DNA from: Pseudomonas sp. Os17
GTDB taxonomy: Bacteria > Pseudomonadota > Gammaproteobacteria > Pseudomonadales > Pseudomonadaceae
Direction of reading: 5' to 3'
Assembly: GCF_001547895.1 (NCBI RefSeq)
Contig: NZ_AP014627.1
Span: 809,501-873,500 of the forward strand
DNA: 64,000 bases
How positions within the stretch are numbered: the stretch's first letter is position 1; each line of letters begins with the position of its first letter. The notes under the pieces were generated by a model. The model searched no databases. It was not told where the DNA came from and was given only the letters and a program-made list of their open reading frames with translations. Below, one piece after another: positions 48,176-57,378 of the stretch. A program made the translations under genes and the position numbers.

Positions 48176-49087
48176 GTGAAAGCCCGATCCGACGAGTTGC
48201 AAGTCTTGGTTTGCGTCATCGAGTGCGGTTCGATTTCCGCCGCGGCCGAGCAATTGGCCCAGACCCCTTCGGCGGTCAGCCGCAGCTTGTCGCGGCTGGA
48301 GGCCAAGCTCGAGACCACGCTGATCAACCGCACCACTCGACGCATGGACCTGACCGAAGAAGGGCGCTACTTCTTCGAACAGGCCAAGCGCATTCTCGAT
48401 CAGATGGACGAGCTCGAAGAGCGCCTGTCGTCGCGCCAGCGCACCCCGTCCGGGCGTTTGCGGATCAACGCCGCGTCGCCCTTCATGCTGCACGCCATCG
48501 TTCCCCATGTGGCCGAGTTCCGCCGCCTGTACCCGGATATCCAGCTGGAGCTCAACAGCAACGACCTGATCATCGACCTGCTGGAGCAAAGCACCGACAT
48601 TGCCATCCGCATCGGCGTGCTGGCGGATTCGACCCTGCATGCCCGCTCCCTGGGCTGCAGCCCGTTGCACATTCTTGCCAGCCCCGATTACCTGGCCCGC
48701 CACGGCACCCCGCAGAGCGTGGCGGAACTGACCGGGCACACCTTGCTCGGGTTCACCCAGACCGAGACCCTCAACCACTGGCCGTTGCGCCATGTGCATG
48801 GCGACCGCTGGCAGATCCAGCCGGACATCAGCGCCTCCAGCGGCGAGACCTTGCGCCACCTGGCGCTGGAAGGGCAGGGCATTGCCTGCCTGTCGCATTT
48901 CATGACCGTCGACGACATTCGCGCCGGGCGCCTGCAACCGCTGCTGGCCGCGTTCAACAGCGGCTATCGCCAGCCGATCAACGCGGTGTACTACCGCAAC
49001 TCGCAACTGGCCCTGCGCATCCAGTGCTTCCTGGATTTCATCCAGGGCAAGCTGGCCGATTACGCCCACCCCGAGTTCCAGGGCTGA
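48176..49087 (+). CDS. LysR-family regulator downstream of mdaB
   Basis: 303 aa from GTG 48176 with AAAGGA upstream. Helix-turn-helix ELQVLVCVIECGSISAAAEQL, SRSLSRLEAKLETTL; effector domain of the CrgA-like PBP2 type. Placed directly after mdaB on the same strand, so it may control mdaB and the ABM gene in response to quinones (inference). Confidence 0.9.
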   Translation: MKARSDELQVLVCVIECGSISAAAEQLAQTPSAVSRSLSRLEAKLETTLINRTTRRMDLTEEGRYFFEQAKRILDQMDELEERLSSRQRTPSGRLRINAASPFMLHAIVPHVAEFRRLYPDIQLELNSNDLIIDLLEQSTDIAIRIGVLADSTLHARSLGCSPLHILASPDYLARHGTPQSVAELTGHTLLGFTQTETLNHWPLRHVHGDRWQIQPDISASSGETLRHLALEGQGIACLSHFMTVDDIRAGRLQPLLAAFNSGYRQPINAVYYRNSQLALRIQCFLDFIQGKLADYAHPEFQG

Positions 49088-49112
49088 AAGCCCCGTTCCC
49101 CGCCTATCAGCC

Positions 49113-49932
49113 GTAGGAGCCGGCTTGCCGGCGAAGAGACCCCCAGGTTTTGCGCGAGTCTTGAAATCGCTTTCGCTGGCAAGCCAGCTCCTACGGTGGC
49201 TGTGTGTATCGGGCCTGTCCGGCAATCGATCCCTTGTAGGAGCCGGCTTGCCGGCGAAGAGGCCCCCAGGTTTTGCGCACGTCTTGAAATCGCTTTCGCT
49301 GGCAAGCCAGCTCCTACGGTGGCTGTGTGCATCGGGTCTATCCGGCAATCGATCCCTTGTAGGAGCCGGCTTGCCGGCGAAGGGGCCCCCAGGTTTTGCG
49401 CAAGTCTTGAAATCGCCTTCGCTGGCAAGCCCGCTCCTACGGTGGCTGTGTGCATCGTGTCTATCCGGCAATCGATCCTTTGTAGGAGCCGGCTTGCCGG
49501 CGAAGGGCCCCCCAGGTTTTGCGCACGTCTTGAAATCGCTTTCGCTGGCAAGCCAGCTCCTACGGTGGCTGTGTGTATCGGGTCTGTCCGGCAATCGATC
49601 CCTTGTAGGAGCCGGCTTGCCGGCGAAGGGGCCACCGGATTGGCGCCAGTCCCGAGATCGCTTTCGCTGGCAAGCCAGCTCCTACGGTGGCTGTGTGCAT
49701 CGTGTCTATCCGGCAATCGATCCCTTGTAGGAGCCGGCTTGCCGGCGAAGAGGCCCCCAGGTTTTGCGCGAGTCTTGAAATCGCTTTCGCTGGCAAGCCA
49801 GCTCCTACGGTGGCTGTGTGTATCGGGTCTGTCCGGCAATCGATCCCTTGTAGGAGCCGGCTTGCCGGCGAAGGGGCCAGCGGATTTGGCGCCAGTCCCG
49901 AGATCGCCTTCGCTGGCAAGCCAGCTCCTACG
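49113..49932. repeat. Tandem array of seven REPINs, 123-bp period
   Basis: Units begin (GTAGGAGCCGGCTTGCC) at 49113, 49236, 49359, 49482, 49605, 49727 and 49850; the last ends at 49932. Each is two inverted REPs of about 20 bp around a variable 45-bp core, about 83 bp in all, joined by a conserved 40-bp spacer containing GGCAATCGATCCCTTG. Spacing is 123 bp except 122 bp between units 5 and 6. Cores fall into two types: units 1-4 and 6 (CCCCCAGGTTTTGCGC) and units 5 and 7 (GGCGCCAGTCCCGAGATC). Because 123 is divisible by three the array yields long repetitive but spurious open frames. No real gene lies in 49088-50042. Confidence 0.96.
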
Positions 49933-50042
49933 GTGATCCATGGCTGAGGCTTGGGACGTTCGTGCCACGATTGGCGATTGCTCAACCCCCCGTCTCGGGC
50001 CTAAGGTTCTTGCCGTTCAAAAACAAGAAAAGGAAGGACTTT

Positions 50043-51710
50043 ATGCGCATTCTGTTGTTCAAGTCCCTGGCCCTGACGGCCGCCATCGCCGCCAGCGGTT
50101 CGGCCTTTGCCGTGACCCTGGAAGGTGGCGCGGTAGCGGCGCCCAACCAGTACGGCGCCGATGTCGCGGCACAGATCCTGAAGAAGGGCGGCAACGCGGT
50201 GGATGCGGCGGTGGCCACCGCGTTCACCCTGGCGGTGACCTATCCCGAGGCCGGCAATATCGGCGGCGGCGGGTTCATGACGATGTACATCGACGGCAAG
50301 CCCTACTTCCTCGACTACCGGGAAACCGCGCCCAAGGCCGCGACCCGGGACATGTACCTGAATGAAAAGGGCGAGGTGATCGAGAACCTGAGCCTGGTGG
50401 GCGCCCGCGCCGCCGGGGTGCCGGGCACCGTGATGGGCCTGTGGGAAGCCCACCAGAAGTTCGGCAAGTTGCCGTGGAGCGAGCTGATCACCCCGGCCGT
50501 GGGCTACGCGAAAAACGGTTTCAAGGTGGCGGACAAGCAGTACCAGTACCGCGAAGATGCGCTGAAGCTGTTCAACGGCAGCACCAACTTCGGCGACTAC
50601 TTCGGCAGCATGAAACCCGGTGAAACCTTCCGTCAGCCGGAGCTGGCCGCGACCCTGGAGCGCATCGCCGACCAGGGCGCCAAGGAGTTCTACAGCGGCA
50701 AGACCGCCGACTTGCTGGTGGCCCAGATGCAGGCCGACAAGGGCCTGATCACCAAGCAGGACCTGCAGGACTACAAGGTCCAGTGGCGCCAGCCGCTGCA
50801 GGTGACCTTCCGGGGCAACACCCTGTACACCGCGCCGCCGCCCAGCTCCGGCGGGGTCGCCCTGGCGCAGCTGATCAGCCTCAAGGAAGAGCGCGCCGCG
50901 GACTTCAAGGGCGTCGAGCTGAACTCGGCCAAGTACATCCACCTGCTGGCGGAAATCGAGAAACGCGTATTCGCCGACCGCGCCGACTACCTGGGCGACC
51001 CGGCGTTTTCCGAGGTGCCGGTCAAGCAGCTGACCGACCCGGCGTACCTGAAAAAACGCGCCGCCGAAGTCAACCCGAATGCCATCTCGGCCACCGAGAA
51101 GGTGCGTCCCGGGCTTGAGCGGCACCAGACCACCCACTTCTCCATCGTCGATGCCCAGGGCAACGCGGTGAGCAACACCTACACCCTGAACTGGGATTAC
51201 GGCAGCGGCGTGGTGGTCAAGGGCGCGGGCTTTTTGCTCAACGACGAAATGGACGACTTCAGCGCCAAGCCCGGCGTCGCCAACGCCTTTGGCGTGGTCG
51301 GCGGTGACGCCAACGCCATTGCTCCCGGCAAGCGCATGCTGTCGTCCATGAGCCCGAGCCTGGTGACCCGTGACGGCAAGGTCACCCTGGTGCTGGGCAC
51401 CCCCGGTGGTTCGCGGATCTTCACCTCGATCTTCCAGGTGCTGAACAACCTCTACGACTACCACCTGCCCCTGGAGAAGGCCGTGGCCGCGCAGCGCGTG
51501 CATCACCAGTTGCTGCCCAAGGACACGATCTACTACGACGCCTACGCGCCGCTCACCGGCAAGGTCGCCGACGAGCTCAAAGCCATGGGCTACACCCTGG
51601 AAGACCAGGGCTGGGAGATGGGCGACATCCAGGCGATCCGGGTCAACGGCACCGCGCTTGAAACCGCTTCCGACCCCCGTGGTCGCGGCGTCGGCAAGGT
51701 CGTCAAATAA
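50043..51710 (+). CDS. ggt: Gamma-glutamyltranspeptidase
   Basis: 555-aa periplasmic Ntn hydrolase precursor. Signal peptide (MRILLFKSLALTAAIAASGSAFA), GNAVDAAVATAFTLAV, the GNIGGGGFM segment, and the self-cleavage site QTTHFS whose first threonine becomes the catalytic nucleophile of the small subunit; GTPGGSRIFTSIFQ follows. Cleaves the gamma-glutamyl bond of glutathione and analogues. ATG at 50043 has AAGGAAGGA upstream; the earlier start at 49962 is next to the REPIN array and would bury the signal peptide. Confidence 0.95.
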   Translation: MRILLFKSLALTAAIAASGSAFAVTLEGGAVAAPNQYGADVAAQILKKGGNAVDAAVATAFTLAVTYPEAGNIGGGGFMTMYIDGKPYFLDYRETAPKAATRDMYLNEKGEVIENLSLVGARAAGVPGTVMGLWEAHQKFGKLPWSELITPAVGYAKNGFKVADKQYQYREDALKLFNGSTNFGDYFGSMKPGETFRQPELAATLERIADQGAKEFYSGKTADLLVAQMQADKGLITKQDLQDYKVQWRQPLQVTFRGNTLYTAPPPSSGGVALAQLISLKEERAADFKGVELNSAKYIHLLAEIEKRVFADRADYLGDPAFSEVPVKQLTDPAYLKKRAAEVNPNAISATEKVRPGLERHQTTHFSIVDAQGNAVSNTYTLNWDYGSGVVVKGAGFLLNDEMDDFSAKPGVANAFGVVGGDANAIAPGKRMLSSMSPSLVTRDGKVTLVLGTPGGSRIFTSIFQVLNNLYDYHLPLEKAVAAQRVHHQLLPKDTIYYDAYAPLTGKVADELKAMGYTLEDQGWEMGDIQAIRVNGTALETASDPRGRGVGKVVK

Positions 51711-51723
51711 CCGCTGAACCTCT

Positions 51724-51804
51724 GTAGGAGCCGGCTTGCCGGCGAACGGGCCCGTCAGCCTGGCGCCCGATCGAGCGCCGCTTCGCTGGCAAGCCAGCTC
51801 CTAC
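51724..51804. repeat. REPIN, GTAGGAGCCGGCTTGCC family
   Basis: 81 bp: GTAGGAGCCGGCTTGCCGGC at the left, CAAGCCAGCTCCTAC at the right. Single copy downstream of ggt, same family as the tandem array about 1.8 kb upstream. Confidence 0.92.
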
Positions 51805-51922
51805 CTTTGTTGTTCACGCGCCGACGAGCGGCTGTTCGGCGGCGCTTCAATTCCGTACCATTGCGCGCCTTTTTCCGCTCTCCCCCAGGACCGCGTCCGC
51901 CGGTCCGTCGATCAGGTCAACC

Positions 51923-53368
51923 ATGAAAGCAAAACGTCTGCGCGCCGATGTCCTGGCCGGACTCACCACGTCCTTTGCCTTGCTCCCCGAATGCATCGCC
52001 TTCGCCCTGGTGGCTCACCTCAACCCGTTGATGGGCCTGTACGGCGCCTTCTTCATCTGCACCCTGACCGCGCTGTTCGGCGGTCGCCCCGGGATGATCT
52101 CCGGTGCTGCCGGTTCCATGGCGGTGGTGATCGTCGCCCTGGTGGTGCAGCACGGGGTGCAGTACCTGCTGGCCACGGTGTTGCTGGGCGGGTTGGTGAT
52201 GGTCGCCTTCGGCCTGCTGCGCCTGGGCAAGCTGGTGCGCATGGTGCCGTACCCGGTGATGCTGGGCTTCGTCAACGGCCTGGCGATCGTGATTGCCCTG
52301 GCCCAGCTGGAGCATTTCAAGAGCGGCGAACACTGGCTCAGCGGCCGGCCGCTGTACCTGATGGGCGGCCTGGTGGCGCTGACCATGGCCATCGTCTATC
52401 TGCTGCCGCGCCTGACCCGCGCCGTGCCGCCGGCCCTGGTGGCGATCCTCGGCGTCGGTTTGCTGGTGTATCTGCTGGACCTGCCGACCCGCACCCTGGG
52501 CGACATGGCGCACATCGCCGGCAGCCTGCCGGGCCTGGCCGTGCCCCAGGTGCCGTGGAACCTGGAGACGCTGTCGATCGTCGCGCCCTACGCGCTGCTG
52601 ATGGCCATGGTCGGCCTGCTGGAAACCCTGCTGACCCTCAACCTCACCGATGAAATCACCGAGAGCCGTGGCCATCCGGACCGTGAATGCGTGGCCCTGG
52701 GGGCGGCCAACATGGTCTCGGGGATGTTCGGCGGCATGGGTGGCTGCGCGATGATCGGGCAGACCGTGATCAACCTCAGTTCCGGCGGCCGCGGGCGCTT
52801 GTCCGGGGTGGTGGCCGGTGGCCTGATCCTGCTGTTCGTGCTGTTTGCGGCGCCGCTGATCGAAGGCATTCCCCTGGCGGCGCTGGTGGGGGTGATGTTC
52901 GTGGTGTCACAGCAGACCTTTGCCTGGGCCTCGTTGCGGGTGATCCGCAAGGTGCCGCTGAACGATGTGCTGGTGATCTTGGCGGTGAGCGTGATCACGG
53001 TGTTCACCGACCTGGCCATGGCGGTGTTCTGCGGCATTGTCATCGCCGCCCTCAACTTCGCCTGGCAGCAGGCCCGGGAACTGTATGCCGACGCTCACCT
53101 GGAGGCCGACGGCAGCAAGCGCTATCAGTTGCACGGCACTTTGTTCTTCGCCTCCACCACGCCGTTTCTCAACCAGTTCGACCCGGCGGGCGATCCGCAG
53201 CACGTCACCATCGACTGTCGCCACCTGAGCTTCGTGGATTACTCGGCCATCGCCGCCCTGAAAACCCTGCGCGAGCGTTATGCCAAGGCCGGCAAGCACC
53301 TGCAGGTGCTGCACCTGTCCGAACGTTGCAGGCAGTTGCTGAAACGGGCTCGGGTGCAGCCCGACTGA
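51923..53368 (+). CDS. SulP-family anion transporter with STAS domain
   Basis: 481 aa: about 10-12 membrane helices (starting DVLAGLTTSFALLPECIAFALVA) and a C-terminal STAS domain from about residue 390 (HGTLFFASTTPFLNQFD, VTIDCRHLSFVDYSAIAAL). SulP proteins carry sulfate, bicarbonate or dicarboxylates; the specificity is not readable here. Stands alone. Confidence 0.9.
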   Translation: MKAKRLRADVLAGLTTSFALLPECIAFALVAHLNPLMGLYGAFFICTLTALFGGRPGMISGAAGSMAVVIVALVVQHGVQYLLATVLLGGLVMVAFGLLRLGKLVRMVPYPVMLGFVNGLAIVIALAQLEHFKSGEHWLSGRPLYLMGGLVALTMAIVYLLPRLTRAVPPALVAILGVGLLVYLLDLPTRTLGDMAHIAGSLPGLAVPQVPWNLETLSIVAPYALLMAMVGLLETLLTLNLTDEITESRGHPDRECVALGAANMVSGMFGGMGGCAMIGQTVINLSSGGRGRLSGVVAGGLILLFVLFAAPLIEGIPLAALVGVMFVVSQQTFAWASLRVIRKVPLNDVLVILAVSVITVFTDLAMAVFCGIVIAALNFAWQQARELYADAHLEADGSKRYQLHGTLFFASTTPFLNQFDPAGDPQHVTIDCRHLSFVDYSAIAALKTLRERYAKAGKHLQVLHLSERCRQLLKRARVQPD

Positions 53369-53489
53369 AGCCCTCGGGCGAGTCGTTCCGCTCGGCGGTT
53401 TGTCAGGGCCGTGGAGTGAAAATATCCACTGCCGATTTTCATCGAGCGGCGTTTTACTTAGCTGTTCGCGACAAGGCCTGCCTCTTTAC

Positions 53490-53518
53490 GAAAATTAGTT
53501 TCACTGGGTTTGAAACCC
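53490..53518 (+). promoter_or_regulatory. Paired palindromes upstream of the GntP-RpiR-D-aminoacylase operon
   Basis: GAAAATTAGTTTC (53490-53502) and the perfect palindrome GGGTTTGAAACCC (53506-53518), centres 16 bp apart, 66 bp before the first start codon. A further GTTTCAC is near 53540. Candidate RpiR operator. Confidence 0.5.
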
Positions 53519-53583
53519 TCCTCCTTAAGTGATTAAAGCGTTTCACAACCATTCGAAGTGACGCTGTCTTCAAGGAGGGTCCC

Positions 53584-54933
53584 ATGGCTCCTGCATCGGG
53601 TTTTTGGCTGCTGGGCTACGCCGCAGTCGCCATCATTGCGTTGATCGTGTTGATCGCCCGCTACCGGCTCAATCCCTTTATCGTCATCACCCTGGTGTCC
53701 GTCGGCCTGGCGCTGATGGCCGGCATGCCGCCGTCCGGCGTGGTGGGTGCCTATGAAGCCGGGGTCGGCAAGACCCTGGGCCATATCGCCCTGGTGGTGG
53801 CCCTGGGCACCATGCTCGGCAAGCTGATGGCCGAATCCGGCGGCGCCGAACAAGTGGCGCGGACCTTGATCGACCGCTTCGGCGAGCGCAACGCCCATTG
53901 GGCCATGGTCTGTATCGCCTTTCTGGTGGGGCTGCCGCTGTTTTTCGAAGTGGGTTTTGTACTGCTCATCCCCATTGCCTTCACCGTGGCACGGCGGGTG
54001 GGGGTGTCGCTGCTGATGGTGGGCCTGCCCATGGTCGCCGGGCTGTCGGTGGTCCACGCCCTGGTGCCGCCGCACCCGGGGGCGATGCTGGCGGTGCAGG
54101 CCTATCAGGCGTCGGTGGGGCAGACCCTGCTGTACGCGATCCTGATCGGCGTGCCCACGGCGATCATCGCCGGTCCGGTGTATGCCCGGTTCATCGTGCC
54201 GCACATCCATCTGCCGGCCGAGAACCCCCTGGAGCGTCAGTTCATTGCTCGCGAACCCCGGGCGCGCCTGCCCAGCTTTGGCCTGACCATGTTCACCATC
54301 CTGCTGCCGGTGGTGCTGATGCTGATCGGCGGCTGGGCCAACCTGCTGGCCGAGCCCGGCACCGGGCTCAATCAGTTCCTGCTGTTTATCGGCAACTCGG
54401 TGATCGCTCTGCTGGTGGCGACCCTGGTGAGTTTCTGGACCCTGGGGCTGGCCCAGGGCATCAACCGTGAATCGATCCTCAAGTTCACCAACGAGTGCCT
54501 GGCGCCCACGGCCAGCATCACCCTGCTGGTGGGGGCCGGGGGCGGCCTGAACCGGATTCTGATCGACTCCGGGGTCACCGAGCAGATCGTCGGCCTGGCC
54601 CATGAGTTCCAGCTGTCGCCGCTGTGGATGGGCTGGCTGTTCGCGGTGCTGATGCGGGTCGCTACCGGCTCCGCCACCGTGGCCCTGACCACCGCCTCGG
54701 GGGTGGTGGCGCCGGTGGCCGTCGGCCTGGGCTACCCGCACCCGGAACTGCTGGTGATCGCCACCGGCGCCGGCTCGGTGATTCTGTCCCACGTCAACGA
54801 CGGTGGCTTCTGGCTGGTGAAGGAATACTTCAATATGACCGTCACTCAAACCTTCAAGACCTGGACCGTGCTGGAGACGCTGATCTCGCTGATCGCCTTC
54901 GGCCTGACCCTGGGTCTCGCGGAGCTGCTGTAG
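53584..54933 (+). CDS. GntP-family permease
   Basis: 449-aa inner-membrane transporter with about 12 helices; strong AAGGAGG before the ATG. Family motifs: GTMLGKLMAESGGAEQVARTLI, LPLFFEVGFVLLIPIAF, VPPHPGAMLA and VSHVNDGGFWLVKEYF-type segment (ILSHVNDGGFWLVKEYF). The family carries gluconate and other hydroxy acids, and D-serine in DsdX. First gene of a tight operon whose third gene hydrolyses N-acyl-D-amino acids, so uptake of such compounds is inferred. Confidence 0.92.
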   Translation: MAPASGFWLLGYAAVAIIALIVLIARYRLNPFIVITLVSVGLALMAGMPPSGVVGAYEAGVGKTLGHIALVVALGTMLGKLMAESGGAEQVARTLIDRFGERNAHWAMVCIAFLVGLPLFFEVGFVLLIPIAFTVARRVGVSLLMVGLPMVAGLSVVHALVPPHPGAMLAVQAYQASVGQTLLYAILIGVPTAIIAGPVYARFIVPHIHLPAENPLERQFIAREPRARLPSFGLTMFTILLPVVLMLIGGWANLLAEPGTGLNQFLLFIGNSVIALLVATLVSFWTLGLAQGINRESILKFTNECLAPTASITLLVGAGGGLNRILIDSGVTEQIVGLAHEFQLSPLWMGWLFAVLMRVATGSATVALTTASGVVAPVAVGLGYPHPELLVIATGAGSVILSHVNDGGFWLVKEYFNMTVTQTFKTWTVLETLISLIAFGLTLGLAELL

Positions 54934-55794
54934 ATGGACATTCTTTACAAGATCCGTTCGGGGCTGAACGACTTCAGCGCCGGGGAGCAGCGGATCGCCC
55001 GTCTGCTGCTGGACGACGTCGGCTTTGGCGCCTCCGCCAGCCTCGACGAACTGGCCCGACGCGCCGAAGTCAGCGCCGCCACCCTGTCGCGGTTTGCCCG
55101 CAGCGTCGGGTGCCGCGACCTGCGTCAACTGCGCCTGCAACTGGCCCAGGCCAGCGGCGTCGGCAGCCGCTTTCTCGACCCGGGCAGTACGCCCGAGCAG
55201 TCCGGTTTCTACCGGCAGATCGTCGGCGACATCGAGTCTGTGCTGCATCGGCACCTGGCCGGTTTCACCCAGGCGCAGTTCGCCGACGCGGTGCGCTTGC
55301 TGGGGCGCGCGCGGATGATTCACGCCTTCGGCAGCGGCGGCTGTTCGACCCTGTGCAGCGATGAACTGCAGGTGCGCCTGGTGCGCCTGGGCTACCCCAT
55401 CGCCGCCTGTCACGACCCGGTGATGATGCGGGTCACCGCCGCCGCCCTGGGGCCGCAAAACGCGGTGATCGCCTGTTCCCTGACCGGCATCACCCCCGAG
55501 CTGCTGGAGGCGGTGACCCTGGCGCGCACCTACGGCGCGGGGATCCTGGCCATCACCTTGCCCGACTCGCCCCTGGCGCAACTGGCGGATGTGCTGCTGC
55601 CCCTGCACAGCGCCGAAACCCCGTTCATCTACAAGCCCACCGCCGCCCGCTACGGCATGCTCCTGGCCATCGACGTGCTGGCCACCGAGCTGGCCCTGGC
55701 CCAGCCGGACGACAACCAGGAGCGCCTGCGGCGGATCAAGCTGGCCCTGGACCATTACCGTGGCGGCGAAGACTGCCTGCCCCTGGGAGACTGA
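54934..55794 (+). CDS. RpiR-family regulator
   Basis: 286 aa: N-terminal HTH_6 (SAGEQRIARLLLDD, LDELARRAEVSAATLSRFARSVGC) and a C-terminal SIS domain (MIHAFGSGGCSTLCSDEL, AVIACSLTGITPELLEAV) which normally binds sugar phosphates. Its ATG abuts the stop of the permease (TAGATG). Located inside the operon it most likely controls. Confidence 0.92.
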   Translation: MDILYKIRSGLNDFSAGEQRIARLLLDDVGFGASASLDELARRAEVSAATLSRFARSVGCRDLRQLRLQLAQASGVGSRFLDPGSTPEQSGFYRQIVGDIESVLHRHLAGFTQAQFADAVRLLGRARMIHAFGSGGCSTLCSDELQVRLVRLGYPIAACHDPVMMRVTAAALGPQNAVIACSLTGITPELLEAVTLARTYGAGILAITLPDSPLAQLADVLLPLHSAETPFIYKPTAARYGMLLAIDVLATELALAQPDDNQERLRRIKLALDHYRGGEDCLPLGD

Positions 55795-55795
55795 C

Positions 55796-57262
55796 ATGCG
55801 CTACGACACGCTGATCCGCAACGCCCTGATCATCGACGGCAGCGACCGCCCGGGTTACCCCGCCGACCTGGCGATCGGCGACGGCCGCATCGCCTGTATT
55901 GGCGATCTGTCCACGGCCACGGCCGAGGTCGATATCGATGCCGCCGGGCGTGTGCTGGCCCCGGGTTTCATCGACGTGCACACCCACGACGACACGGTGG
56001 TGATCCGCCAGCCGCAGATGTTGCCCAAGCTCAGTCAGGGCGTGACCACGGTGATTGTCGGCAACTGCGGGATCAGCGCCGCGCCGGTGAGCCTCAAGGG
56101 CGACCCGCCGGACCCGATGAACCTGCTGGGCGAGCGCGGCATGTTTGTCTACCCGCGGTTTTGCGACTACCGCGCGGCGGTGGACCAGGCGCAGCCAGCG
56201 GTGAATGTCGCGGCCCTGGTGGGGCACACGGCGCTGCGCAGCAACCACCTGCCGGACCTGTACCGCAGCGCCAGCGCCGATCAGATCGCGGCCATGCGCG
56301 GGCAGTTGCGCGAGAGCCTTGAGCAGGGGGCCCTGGGCCTGTCCAGCGGGCTGGCCTACGCCAGCGCGTTTAGCGCCGACACCGATGAAGTGCTGCAACT
56401 GGCCCAGGAACTGACGGCATTCGGCGCGGTGTACACCACCCACCTGCGCAGTGAGTTCGAGCCGGTGCTGGAGGCCATGGACGAGGCCTTCCTCATTGGT
56501 CGCGCGGCCCGGGCGCCGGTGATCGTCTCCCACCTCAAATGCGCCGGGGCCGGCAACTGGGGACGCAGCCCGCAACTGCTGGCGGCCCTGGAGCGGGCGG
56601 CCCAGGATCATCCGGTGGGCTGCGATTGTTATCCCTACGCCGCCAGCTCTTCGACCCTGGATCTCAAGCAGGTCACCGATGCGTACCGCATCACCATCAC
56701 CTGGTCCACGCCGCACCCCGAACAGGGCGGTCGTGATCTGAACGAGATTGCCGACGAGTGGGGCGTCAGCCTGCTGGCCGCCGCCGAGCGCCTGCAACCG
56801 GCGGGGGCGGTGTACTACGGCATGGATGAAAGCGATGTGCGGCGCATCCTCGCCCATCCGCTGTCGATGATCGGCTCCGATGGCCTGCCGGACGATCCCT
56901 TCCCCCATCCGCGCCTGTGGGGCGCCTTTCCCCGGGTGCTCGGGCACTTCAGTCGCGATCTGGGCCTGTTCCCGCTGCACACCGCGGTGCACAAGATGAC
57001 CGGGCTTTCCGCCGCGCGCTTCGGCCTGCAGCAGCGCGGCGAGATCCGCGAAGGGCACTGGGCGGATCTGGTGCTGTTCGACCCGGCGCGGGTGCGCGAC
57101 GTGGCCGACTTCAAGCACCCGCAGCAAGCGGCGCAAGGGATCGACGGGGTTTGGGTCAACGGGGTGTGCAGTTATGCCCAGGGCCGGGCCAACGCTCAGC
57201 GCGCCGGGCGCTTCCTGCCGCGGGAGGGGGATTTGTGCCGGGGCTTTCGTACCGCGGGCTGA
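55796..57262 (+). CDS. N-acyl-D-amino-acid deacylase (D-aminoacylase)
   Basis: 488-aa amidohydrolase. Metal-site motif GFIDVHTHDD near residue 60, catalytic-site Cys in GNCGIS near 93, His in TTHLRSEFEP and VSHLKCAG, and the Asp in MIGSDGLPDDPF near 365 correspond to the known Cys96/His220/His250/Asp366 set. It releases D-amino acids from N-acyl-D-amino acids. One base separates it from rpiR; last gene of the operon. Confidence 0.92.
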   Translation: MRYDTLIRNALIIDGSDRPGYPADLAIGDGRIACIGDLSTATAEVDIDAAGRVLAPGFIDVHTHDDTVVIRQPQMLPKLSQGVTTVIVGNCGISAAPVSLKGDPPDPMNLLGERGMFVYPRFCDYRAAVDQAQPAVNVAALVGHTALRSNHLPDLYRSASADQIAAMRGQLRESLEQGALGLSSGLAYASAFSADTDEVLQLAQELTAFGAVYTTHLRSEFEPVLEAMDEAFLIGRAARAPVIVSHLKCAGAGNWGRSPQLLAALERAAQDHPVGCDCYPYAASSSTLDLKQVTDAYRITITWSTPHPEQGGRDLNEIADEWGVSLLAAAERLQPAGAVYYGMDESDVRRILAHPLSMIGSDGLPDDPFPHPRLWGAFPRVLGHFSRDLGLFPLHTAVHKMTGLSAARFGLQQRGEIREGHWADLVLFDPARVRDVADFKHPQQAAQGIDGVWVNGVCSYAQGRANAQRAGRFLPREGDLCRGFRTAG

Positions 57263-57378
57263 TTCTTTGATCTTCGTCACAGTGATGGCGCGGTGCTATT
57301 AAAGAATCCCTGAGTGGCGCCGAAGTGCTGGGAACCGCCGTCGGTACAGGCGGCTTATTTCGGTCAGGGAGTCGTGCA

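Noticed and set aside
49113..49932. CRISPR array
   Set aside because: Repeat units of about 83 bp are internally palindromic and the 40-bp spacers are themselves conserved; no cas genes. REPINs explain it.
53533..55797. 754-aa minus-strand frame
   Set aside because: Antisense of the GntP and RpiR genes; Gln/His/Gly-rich, no domain.
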